A stretch of DNA of 27,500 nt from positions 1 through 27,500 of the forward strand of contig JAVKOQ010000421.1 in NCBI GenBank assembly GCA_031835245.1, given 5' to 3'. A program made the position numbers and the translations under genes. The notes below the pieces were generated by a model. It did not search any database, was not told where the DNA came from, and saw only the letters and a list, made by a program, of their open reading frames with translations. Source of the DNA: Balamuthia mandrillaris (taxonomy: Eukaryota; Discosea; Longamoebia; Balamuthiidae). Positions 9,731 through 18,013 of this stretch are shown here, piece by piece (the first letter of the stretch is position 1; the number at the start of each line of letters is the position of its first letter).

Positions 9731-11609
9731 TCAAAGGAGTGCCTTGCCAGCACGTCTCATGCCCATGGTCGACAGAAAGAGTGGGTCGTCCTGTCTAAAT
9801 GCCTCAGTAGCACCCCCTCCGCTCAACAATTCAATCCTTGGTCTTGATGCCGATGGAGATGTTGATAACGGAGAGAACGCTTGCGTTGCCGTCATTTGCT
9901 GGGATATAGTATCTAGGACAATACCAGCACGCTTCCAGGTCCTTTAAAAAAAAGATCGAAGTGTTTAACGAAGAAAGTAATAACAAGAGAGAAAAGAGAG
10001 AAGCAGGCAGATTTGTTACCTGGAAACTATAAACCGAGTTAGGGATAAGAAATGAGAGGATAGATTGTGGTGACGATCTGGGTGGGCGAGCCAACTACCA
10101 ACGACCCGTTGCAACACCACAATTGGCGGCATCACCAAGAACCTTCCAACTCTCCCTATTACTGACAACAATAGGCCATTGCCACCTTCGTTACCATTAC
10201 TCCTGTTATTAAAAAAATAATGGAAGACAGAGATAAGTTTAAAAATGCTCTCTTCCTCCTTGCCTCTCTCTCTCTTCTACTAACCTGTTGATGGATTTAT
10301 AGGAATGAGGATGTTGAGTAAGGAAGATGTTGGTAACTGAGTCCCATAGTCGCTTCATCATTGAAATATCAACCGCTTCCGTTGAATTGTTGGTATTGTT
10401 GCTGCCACCATCTTGTTGTTTTTCGAAAGCACGAGAAAAAGAAGAAGAGCGGGTAAAAGCAAATCGCTTTAGAGGAAACGAGCGCTTACAGCCGCTCCAC
10501 AGACGAATTACAAACTCATTGGGATTGGGCAGCACATCTTCCAACAACGGAGAAAGCACACTCATGCTCGCCAATAATAAATAGTGAACCACCGATATAA
10601 CCTCCACTATCATCCCAAATATGTACCTGTTAAAGTAGTGAATGAACAAAGCTAATAAGCAGAATAGAAGAAGGACAGGGGAAAGAGAGAATAAAAAGAA
10701 CAAGACGTACACTGTGATGAGCTTAAACAAAAGTGGAGACGAACGAAAGAACACAGAAGCACTTTCTGCGTTGGCATAGAGGTGGTGTAGACGTCTCAGC
10801 ATGTCCGTCATGCTGCCCATTTGGAGCTCCAACGTTTCGGCGAGCACTCCTTGTAGCCCACCTTCCTGTCGTACCTCCCACAGGAATGCTCTCATTTGGG
10901 TAAACATGGAGCGCCAGTCGGTTATCATCCTCATTGTTGCCAAGATGGATTGTTTGTAGGCTTCTCTTTTGAGTTGAGCACTCTATTATTATTTTTGAAA
11001 GTTGTTACTTGTTAGTTCGGGAAAGAAACAACGACAAGGAAGAACGCCAAGAAAGAAAGAAACGACAAAGAAAGGAAGAGACAACAAGAAAGAAAGACGT
11101 GAAAAAAAAAACTGAGTAAGAAAGAAGAAAGAACATACGGGACTACTGTAGAATTGAATGTTGGCGGCCTTGAGAAGGATGAGGGCATGGGTCATAAGTC
11201 GGTGAGAGGACTTCCGGCCAACAGCGAGAGCCTTTTCCATGGCATCCACCGTGGCCGTCGCCGTCGTTGCGGCCATCTTAGCCACGTTGCTTGCTGCTTG
11301 CTTCCACCGTTTTCGTTGCTCTTGTTGCAATGCAGAAAGAGAAGGACGAGGAAGCGACGGACCGCTGACGGAGAATCGAGCAGAAGAAGAAGGACGAGGG
11401 CTATTTCCGTGGAAGGACCACCTTCCTATCGCTGGCCGCCGTTGCCGTTGCTTTTTAAACGCCCATCGTTTGTTGTTCATTTGAGAGGAGGAAGAGGAGG
11501 AGGTTGAAGCACCAAGAGGAGGAGGAGGGGTATGGCCATTTGGACGACCTGGCCGTTTTGTTGTGTGCTCCTGGTAATAATCCGAAGCACGAGAAGGCTG
11601 CGTGTTCAT
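9731..11609 (-). CDS. Uncharacterised 492-aa protein with hydrophobic central segments
   Basis: I do not recognise this protein. Exons on the minus strand: 11609-11139, 10982-10711, 10626-10285, 10202-10020, 9941-9731; all phases agree and the stop is TGA. The N-terminal ~100 residues are Ser/Arg/Pro-rich and look disordered. An Ala-rich helix follows (VAKMAATTATATVDAMEKAL), then a conserved-looking helical block (ITDWRSMFTQMRAFLWEVRQ). Hydrophobic stretches follow (YIFGMIVEVISVVHYLLLA and LLLSVIGRVGRFLVMPPIVV) that could be membrane-embedded hairpins. The C-terminus is polar. The open frame across the 10626-10711 intron is a read-through artefact; removing it keeps phase. Start and exon 2 boundaries are the least certain. 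It is tail to tail with the MYB gene and head to head with dolichyldiphosphatase (175 bp apart). Function unknown. Confidence 0.68.
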
Positions 11610-11681
11610 AGGATCCCTCTGCACTCGTTCTTTGGTTTTGTTCCTTCTGTCTATTCTTCTCTACTTTTTTTTTCATTCCTG

Positions 11682-11731
11682 CAGTTGTTGGGGTTCGAAC
11701 CCGGATCCCTCACCAGTTGAGCTAAGTCTAC
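11682..11731 (-). other. tRNA-like element lacking the anticodon arm
   Basis: On the minus strand an A-box-like TAGCTCAACTGG (11724-11713) is followed after only about ten bases by a consensus B box, GGGTTCGAACCCC (11702-11690). The D arm is three pairs (CTC with GAG) and the T arm three, and the ends pair at about four of seven positions. The anticodon arm is absent and no T-run follows the 3' end. It sits in the 175-bp divergent promoter between two protein genes. It may be a degenerate tRNA, a tRNA-derived fragment or a TFIIIC-binding site. Confidence 0.4.
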
Positions 11732-11784
11732 AAAAAATAAGAGGGTGGAGGGGAAGGGAAAGGGGTAACAGCGTTGGGGAGGGG

Positions 11785-12805
11785 ATGCTGCTGCCGCCAT
11801 GCCTCCTGCGTAACGCCGGAGCTGCTGCGGTGCTGCTGCTGCTGGTGATGGTGGACGTCGCTTGGGCCTTTGGGACTGAAATCAGCGAGGACAACAACAA
11901 CAACAACAACAAGACGAAGACTCTGCGGTGGTTAGAGGCAACCTACGTGGAATACGAGGAGGGCAATCCCTTGTCCCTGTTGTTGGGGGCCAGCGCCTTG
12001 GCCCCTCTCGTGGTGCTGGTGGGCATGGCCACCCACCTGATCTTTCGGAGGGAGCTCTCTGTGGCGTTTTTTATGTTGGGCCAGCTGATGGACCTGGTCC
12101 TCAACAAAGTCCTCAAGCAGCTCTACTTCAAGGAGGTTCGGCCGTCAGGCACCTTCAGAACGGACTATGGCATGCCTTCGAATCATTCTCAGTTCATGTT
12201 CTTCTTTGCTGGTTACTTTCTTTTATTGTTGTTGTTACGGTACGGTTTCCTCCCCCTTCTTTGCTGTTTACTTTCTTCTTTCTTCCTCCTGCTTCCATTC
12301 TTCTGACTTGTTCGATAATGCAGGCTAAGGTTGAAGCGACACGCCTTCTTGTGGAAGTCTATGATAGCCGGAATCCTTTTGACGGCTGCCACCACCGTTG
12401 CCTACGCCAGGTTCCTTTCTGCTTTCATTTTCTCCCTCTCCTCTCCTCTCACTCTCTCTCTCCCCATTCTTTCTTTCTTGCTTTTCTTTGACTCATTCCT
12501 TTCATCCTTTCCACAACAAAAAAAGAGTTCATTTTGGACATCATACGGAGCGACAGGTGATATACGGAGGTTGGATAGGTCTTCTATCGGCAGGCTTGTG
12601 GTTTGCGTTGACGGAGGTGCTGATGAGAGGGGCAGGATTGCATGCATGGATGGAGGCATGGCCGCTGTGTCGCTACTTTTGCATAAAGGACTCCTCAGCG
12701 GTGGAGGATGCACTGTGGTTGGAGTACCAGGCCAATCGTTGGGCTCGGGGTCTTCCTGTGGATCCCTCTGTGCGATCCTCGTTTCCGTCTTCAAGACGCC
12801 ATTGA
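11785..12805 (+). CDS. DOLPP1: Dolichyldiphosphatase (DOLPP1/CWH8 family, PAP2 domain)
   Basis: This ER membrane enzyme removes a phosphate from dolichyl diphosphate on the lumenal side, recycling dolichol for N-glycosylation. Exons: 11785-12239, 12324-12410, 12526-12805; 273 aa (human 238). An N-terminal hydrophobic stretch (VLLLLVMVDVAWA) is followed by THVEY-like TYVEYEEGNPLS, then LIFRRELSVAFFMLGQ. The PAP2 phosphatase motifs are present: K plus RP (LKQLYFKEVRPSG), PSNHSQFMFFF with the catalytic His, and YAR...HHTERQVIYGG with the second His. LWLEY near the C-terminus matches the human enzyme. The N-terminus is extended by about 35 residues including a run of Asn, so it may carry a cleavable signal or an added helix. 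The last intron joins a split Arg codon at AAAAAG/AG, an A-rich acceptor. Confidence 0.93.
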
Positions 12806-13145
12806 CACAACAAGAGTGTCAAGGAGAAAAAAACGCACAAAAATGGGAAAGAGTAAAAGGAAAAAAAAAAACAACAAACGGCCTTTGTTTGCTACCAAAC
12901 GCTTCTCCTCGTCGAAGAAACGCGTAGGGGCGAGCACACTGATGAAGGCTGCGGTTCGACGCTTATCCCCTGCCGAGCATTTTTTTTTTTTTGCTGATCA
13001 CGTAACCGCGGTTCGACGCTTATCCCCTTCCATCTTTTTTTTTTTGAAAACAAAAGAAAGAAAGAAAGAAGAAAGAAGAAGGAGCCGCACGGGTGCACAC
13101 AACACGCTCTGTTTTTATTTATTGCTTAATTTTTTTTAAAAAAAA
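12806..13145. other. Intergenic region upstream of IMP3 with a direct repeat
   Basis: This 340-bp region contains a short Lys-rich open frame from 12842 that ends in low-complexity sequence and is probably not a gene. It also holds the 21-bp direct repeat described separately, and purine-rich sequence (about 13046-13085). The IMP3 start follows a T/A-rich stretch. Confidence 0.6.
12951..13028 (+). repeat. 21-bp perfect direct repeat, each copy followed by a T-run
   Basis: The same 21 bases, beginning GCGGTTCGACGC and ending TATCCCCT, occur at 12951-12971 and 13008-13028, 57 bp apart. Each copy is followed within about 10 bases by ten or more T residues. GCG...CGC can form a small hairpin with the loop GTTCGA. 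They lie 120-195 bp upstream of the IMP3 start. Confidence 0.9.
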
Positions 13146-14180
13146 ATGAGGAAACTTCAACCACATGAACAAAAGTTGTTGAAGAAGGTCAATCTCTTCG
13201 ATTGGAAGCGAGAGCAGAATGTCCGGGAGATCAAAATCCTTCGCCGCTACCACATCCAAAAGAGAGAAGACTATGCCAAGTACACTGCAGCGACCTTGCC
13301 TAGAGTTGTTTAAACAGAAAGAGATTAACGTTGACTCATTCATGCATGCAGGTACAACAAACTTTGTGGAGAGATCACAAAAATAGCGACAAAACTTTCG
13401 GCATTGGACTCGCAAGACCCTTTTCGTGTGCTGCTGGCCAAACTCTACGCCATGGGCCTCATCAACAGCGAAAAGAGCTTGATGAAATGCAAACAGATCA
13501 CAGCGTCCGCTTTTTGCAGGTTTCTCACTTTTTTTTTTTGACGAATTCCTCTCCCTTCTTTTCCATGTCATCTCATTTGAAAAAAAAATAGACGAAGGCT
13601 TCCGGTGGTGTTAGTTCGTTTGAAGATGGCAGAGACGTTGAAACAAGCAGTAACATATGTGGAGCAAGGCCGTATCCTTTTCAACTGCTTCATTTCCTTT
13701 CTTTTTTCTCTTCTTTCTCTTTCTCTTTCTCTTCCTCTTCCTCTTCCTCTTCCTCTTCCTCTTCCTCTTCCTCTTCCTCTTCCTCTTCCTCTTCCTCTTC
13801 CTCTTCCTCTTTCCTCTTCCTCTTCCTCTTTCCTCTTTCCTCTTCCTCTTCCTCTTCCTCTTCCTCTTCCTCTTCCTCTTCCTCTTCCTCTTTCTCTCTC
13901 TCTCTTCCCATTTGTCTCTCTCGATGCCGAACCTGAAGTGACCTTAACTTGAACAAAGACGTTCGTGTGGGACCTAACGTTGTGACGGATCCTGCATTCA
14001 TGGTTACACGGTATGTTCTGCTCTGCATTCTGCTCTCTGCTCTCACTTATCAGCTCCTTAAACGAATGCATGAGCAGGGCAATGGAAGACTTTGTAACGT
14101 GGGTGGACACTTCGAAGATCAAGGAGAAAGTTCTCAAGTACAACGACGTTTTGGACGATTACGTCTTGTTGGGCAACTAA
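13146..14180 (+). CDS. IMP3: U3 snoRNP protein IMP3
   Basis: IMP3 binds U3 snoRNA in the nucleolar SSU processome and helps U3 pair with pre-18S rRNA. Exons: 13146-13279, 13352-13519, 13592-13671, 13959-14010, 14078-14180; 178 aa (human 184). The start [20 protein letters not shown] aligns with human [21 protein letters not shown]. The S4 RNA-binding domain is clear at about residues 105-165 ([17 protein letters not shown], then [18 protein letters not shown]), and [17 protein letters not shown] is nearly identical to human. The intron 13672-13958 is much longer than its neighbours because it holds a hexanucleotide satellite. Splicing there restores the conserved GHVRVGP across a split His codon, which supports the boundaries. 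Confidence 0.96.
13711..13895 (+). repeat. (CTTCCT)n satellite in IMP3 intron 3
   Basis: About 180 bp of almost pure hexanucleotide repeat, with a few CTTTCCT variants, grading into CTCTCT. It fills most of the 287-nt intron and is pyrimidine on the sense strand. All reading frames through it are open low-complexity artefacts. Confidence 0.95.
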
Positions 14181-14409
14181 ATGCATTCCTTTTATTTAAT
14201 TTTCTTTCAAACATGAAAGCAATTCCTCTCCTACACACACACACACACTCTCTCTCTCTCTCCCTCCTCTCCTTCAGAGAAACAAGGTTAGGGTTCAGGG
14301 CTTGGTTTTGTTGTTGCAAAGCGAGACCGAATTTTTATTGGGTGCGTTTTTCTTTTTTTTGTGACCAGCACACAGAAAAGAACAAGGGAAAGAAGAGAAG
14401 TCTGCTGTA

Positions 14410-15468
14410 ATGGAAGTATGTCGTTTATGCTGCCCTGTCCCGTTCTGCTGCTTTTTTTTTTTGAATCTGTTGTGACTTAGAGTTCTTTTCCTTTACAAAC
14501 ATTTCTTCAATAGGAGCTGCGTGCCTTGAAACAGGAATTGCTTGCCATCCAATCCCAACTTGCGTTGGTGAAGGAGACTGCTGCCATCCGCCGTGAGTTT
14601 GAGTCCATCGGCCAGGAACTAGCCAACGTCAAATCGGACAAATCTGGTAGCAGCAGTGGTGCTTCCTCTTCCTCAGGAAAGTCGGAGGAGCAGAAGCAAT
14701 TGGAGGAGACTATTGCCAAAGTGAAGGCCAACGACCCCTCCCTCACCGAAGTCAGCTTTGTGTCGCTGCAGGCTGCCACCTCCGAGCTGGCCAGTGAGTT
14801 TGCGGAGGCTCTCCTCAACAACACCCATGTCACCTCTGTAACCTTTGTACGTTGTTGCTGTTGTCGCGTCTTTTGTTTTTTTGTTGATAGTTCTTCGTTG
14901 CTGGTGTTCAGTATTGTTTGTTAACTGATGGATAGGTTAATATGAAAGTGTCGAACGAAGGCGCACGCAAGTTTGCTGAAGTTCTGGGTAGGAACAAGAC
15001 CCTTAAAACGTTGAACCTGGAGACCAACCTGTTGGGCGGAGAAGGCATCACCGCCATCGCAAACGCCTTGGCTGACAATACCACCCTGGAGGAACTCAAG
15101 TTGGCTAACCAGGTTTCGTCTCTTCTTCCTTCTCTTCTGTTATGTTTGTCTCTGCTCCATTGACAAATCCTATTTGTTGCACCAACAGAGGAACATAGCC
15201 GGCAATGCGGCCGAACGCGAACTTGCCAAAGCCTTTGAAACCAACAAGACCTTGCAAAAGCTAAACATCCCCATCCAGGACGCTGCTTCCCGTAACGCCA
15301 TCGACCGTGCCATCACCCGCAACAAGGAATTGGGTACGCCTCTCCCCTTCCTCCTCCTCCTCCGCCTCCTCCTCCGCCTCACTTGATTCTAACCCTTTTT
15401 CTCTCTGCACTCTTCGCGCCCTTCTCTCTCTCCACCTCTGCGCAGCGCGACAAGCAAGGCGCAAGTAG
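14410..15468 (+). CDS. Tropomodulin-like leucine-rich repeat protein
   Basis: This 227-aa protein resembles the C-terminal LRR domain of tropomodulin/leiomodin, which caps or nucleates actin filaments at the pointed end. Exons: 14410-14415, 14514-14846, 14936-15112, 15189-15333, 15446-15468. An N-terminal coiled coil (LRALKQELLAIQSQLALVKE) replaces the tropomyosin-binding region of animal tropomodulins. After a Ser-rich linker come LRR units: NDPSLTEVSFVSLQ, AEALLNNTHVTSVTF, LGRNKTLKTLNLETNLLGGEGI, LADNTTLEELKLANQ, FETNKTLQKLNIPI, then IDRAITRNKELARQARRK. Animal tropomodulin has the same order, with KTLKSLNVESN and NTSLVELKIDNQ. The first coding exon is 6 nt (Met-Glu) before a GTATGT donor; the last is 23 nt. 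Whether it truly caps actin cannot be read from sequence. Confidence 0.88.
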
Positions 15469-15600
15469 CGCGATGGACCCTCAATCATATGTCGGCATAA
15501 ATTGTACTGCGTAATTCCCAACCTATCCATAGTGTCCGCATAAAATAAAATCAAAAAAAAAGAAGAGAAAGAAGGAACAGAGAGAAGAGAAGGGAGAGAG

Positions 15601-16482
15601 ATGAGAAACAACAGCGTGGGGGGAGGTTTGTTGCGGGCGGGGTTCCCCGTGAAACCCCTGCACAGGTGTTGGACGACACTGCCGTGCGTTGGAAATATAG
15701 CATGTGGAGTACGCAGCTTCACAACACCACTCACAGCGGATCCCGCAATCACCGACAAGCCAACAACGTACTCCACCACTCTCATCCCAAATGCCTTCAA
15801 TGATGGCAGCCTGCTCTTCCTTCACAAGTTGGAGCCTATGTCAGCGCCACGATACCCAACGCCCTACACTCAACTCACAGAAGCCCAAAAGGAGGAAATC
15901 CGAAGCCTCCGCAACTCAGATCCGGACAAGTGGACACGAAACGTGCTGGCCAAGAAGTTCAACGTCCCCATCTGGTACGTCTCTCGTCTGGCCCCTTGTC
16001 CTCCGGAGCGGATCAGCAGACTGCAACAAGCCAAGGAAGAGGCCTTGGGACTCAAGCGCGTGGGCCTGGAACCTCCTAGCACTCGCCGAAGGGGCGCTCG
16101 TGGAGAGCCTACCGTGCGGCGCGAACAACAAAACCGAGAGAAGCTGCGAAGGATCGTGGCGGAGGCTGGTGGCCTGGAACGCTACACCAAGGACCACTCC
16201 GTGCCCAAGCCTGACAAGCTGGTGAGAGAAGCCAAGGCCCACACCAGGCTTAGGGAGATCAACGCTATGCATAAGGGCATGGGCAAGACGAAGAACTTCC
16301 GCGACTTCACGGACGAGGACATGAAGGAGTTGGAGGGAATGGACCCCAAGGTGCAGGCCCAGCTCAAGGAACTCATCAAGAAGGCCAAGGAAAAGGAGCC
16401 GGAGGACTGGTCCAAAGACACCTTTTACTTGGACGCAGAAATGCCCGGTTGGGAGGTTGTGCCTGGCAAAAAGGGCAAGTAG
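15601..16482 (+). CDS. Mitochondrial large-subunit ribosomal protein, fungal MRP-L20 (mL58) family
   Basis: This intronless gene encodes 293 aa. The first ~40 residues are rich in Arg, Ser and hydrophobic residues with almost no acid (RNNSVGGGLLRAGFPVKPLH), as expected for a mitochondrial presequence. The block LTEAQKEEIRSLRNSDPDKW followed by TRNVLAKKFNVPIWYVSRLAPCPPER (about residues 91-137) matches the core of the MRP-L20 family as I recall it, which in yeast is a mitochondrion-specific large-subunit protein (mL58). The C-terminal half is charged and helical (MKELEGMDPKVQAQLKELIK) and ends in EVVPGKKGK. Family membership rests on memory of the W-T-R-x2-L-A-x-K-F motif, so an alternative small mitochondrial protein is possible. 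The base composition and codon use look like the neighbours, so this is a nuclear gene. Confidence 0.75.
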   Translation: MRNNSVGGGLLRAGFPVKPLHRCWTTLPCVGNIACGVRSFTTPLTADPAITDKPTTYSTTLIPNAFNDGSLLFLHKLEPMSAPRYPTPYTQLTEAQKEEIRSLRNSDPDKWTRNVLAKKFNVPIWYVSRLAPCPPERISRLQQAKEEALGLKRVGLEPPSTRRRGARGEPTVRREQQNREKLRRIVAEAGGLERYTKDHSVPKPDKLVREAKAHTRLREINAMHKGMGKTKNFRDFTDEDMKELEGMDPKVQAQLKELIKKAKEKEPEDWSKDTFYLDAEMPGWEVVPGKKGK

Positions 16483-16652
16483 TATTTATCCTAAAAATAA
16501 TAATCATTATTTTAAACGAAGAAGAAGAAGAACACCGAGCATCAAGCAAACAAGCATGCTCGTCCCTTGCCTCTCTACTTTTTGTTCAACTGTGGACCAA
16601 GAACAAGGAAAATGCACCTATATCACCGTTCCCCACAGCACAAAAAAAGAAT

Positions 16653-16725
16653 TGGAGGAGGCCGGCATTGATCCGGCTACCTCTCGCATGCTAAGCGAGC
16701 GCTCTACCATCTGAGCTACACCCCC
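16653..16725 (-). tRNA. tRNA-Ala (anticodon AGC)
   Basis: The minus strand folds into a full 73-nt cloverleaf. The acceptor is GGGGGTG paired with CTCCTCC, including the G3:U70 pair that defines alanine identity and one U:U mismatch at position 6. The D arm is GCTC...GAGC, the anticodon arm reads CTCGC TTAGCAT GCGAG with anticodon AGC, and the T arm is GCCGG ATCAATG CCGGC. The T loop has ATCAATG instead of the usual TTCGAAT form. Discriminator base is A; CCA is not encoded. A T7 run follows the 3' end at about 16644-16650, a Pol III terminator. There is no intron. Confidence 0.96.
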
Positions 16726-16840
16726 ACCGATGATTTCACGACTTAGAGTTTAAATCTTAATCAGAAAAAACCGTATGCACAACAATTGCCAAACCAGAAA
16801 AAAAAAGAAAAACGGCAAGCAAAAAGAAAACCGGAACGGA

Positions 16841-17878
16841 ATGGAAGAAGCTGCCTGCAGGAAGGAAGCTGGTTGTGCAGCCGCTAAGAAGAAGCTGTAC
16901 CTCATACGGCACGCGGAAAGCGAACACAACCTTTTCAGTGCCCTTCCAGGTAACGCCAAGGTGGACCCTTACCTCTGGGATTGTAACGTTACGGAAAAGG
17001 GCCAACAACAGATCGAACAGTTGCGGGAACGTGTGAAGGTGCTCGGTTGAAAACAGCAGTGTTTATTGTTTTTGCTCGAGCATATCTCTTAGCAACTTTC
17101 CACGGTTTTTTTTCTTACCAACAGGATATAGAGGTGGATCTGATCGTTTGCTCTCCGCTAACCAGAGCCCTTCAAACTTGTCTCGGAGGTTTTGCCGGTC
17201 GCAACCAAACCGTTGTGGTGACCGACCTGTGCAGAGAGCGGTTGGAGAATGCCTGCGACTTTGGCCGTCTTGCGAAGGAGCTAGTGGAAGACTTTCCTAC
17301 CGTAGACTTCTCAGCTTTGCCTTCCGGCATTTGGTGGTACATTCCTGAGGAGCTTTGTACGATACTTCTTTCTTCCTCTCTTTCTTCTTTCCGCTGCGTC
17401 TCATCTCATCAGTTGATGTCCTCTCAGCTGCGCAGATAACAGAAGAAAACTACAAAGAGCTGTTTAGAGAGCATCGTTGGAAAGAACCCCTTGCAGAGAT
17501 GGCCGAGCGCATTGAGGCTTTCAAGCGGTGGCTTCTCGCCCGAGAGGAACAGACCATCGCCGTTGTCTCCCACTCCACTTTTCTGAGAGACATGATGGGA
17601 GCTCCCTCCAAGATGCCCAACTGCGATGTCCAAGTAATGGAGCTCTAGCTCTTGATTGTGTTGCATGGTTCGATGAGTAAGAACTTGCGTTCTTTTCTTT
17701 CTTTTTTGTTTTCATGCTTTGCTTGCTTTGCTTGCTTGCTCTGTGGTGTTTAAACACCATTTTTGCCGTTTAGATCACTTTCTCTCAGACTTCTCCACGG
17801 CTGAATTCTATCGCCGCTTTCTTAGCTTCTTCCGTTGCCACGACGAGGGCTGGTGGTGGCTGTGGCCTTGGCGCATGA
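16841..17878 (+). CDS. Histidine phosphatase (phosphoglycerate mutase-like) family protein
   Basis: Exons: 16841-17038, 17125-17356, 17428-17633, 17774-17878; 246 aa. An in-frame ATG at 16775 would add 22 Lys-rich residues. The family uses a phospho-histidine intermediate to remove or move phosphate groups. The RHG motif is LIRHAESEH with catalytic H24; SPLTRALQT carries the second Arg, CRERLENACD the acid, and VVSHSTFLRDM the second catalytic His (H192). Order and spacing resemble the plant phosphoglycerate mutase-like group (for example SPLLRTLQT...CREHLG...VTHSGFL), whose substrates are mostly unknown. Joining exons 2 and 3 needs the acceptor CTCTCAG at 17427. The last exon gives a short Ser/Gly-rich tail and is the least certain part; the next frame over it is also open. 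Confidence 0.83.
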
Positions 17879-18013
17879 GTAGCTTTTTCTCTTCTCCTGC
17901 TTCGTTTTCTTTTTCTTTTTTTTTTTAAAAAAATAAAAATAAACAAAAAGTGTTCCAAGAGCACAAAGAGAGCTTAGGTCTCATCGGATTAGCTATAGCT
18001 ATACAGTGCAGAC

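Noticed and set aside
9831-10094. Frame ending in a Cys/Tyr-rich stretch (DLEACWYCPRYY)
   Set aside because: In-phase splicing of the 492-aa gene uses another frame here, giving RTWKRAGIVLDTISQQM.
12842-13139. Lys-rich open frame after dolichyldiphosphatase
   Set aside because: Low complexity, runs through T-tracts and the direct repeat, no conserved motif.
13568-14143. Long Arg/Glu-Gly open frames opposite IMP3
   Set aside because: They are translations of the hexanucleotide satellite inside an IMP3 intron.
14284-14300. Telomere-like GGTTAGGGTTCAGGG
   Set aside because: Only about two imperfect units, in an intergenic region; too short to be an interstitial telomere.
15169-15800. Minus-strand frames opposite the tropomodulin-like and mitochondrial genes
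   Set aside because: Shadows of well-supported plus-strand coding exons.
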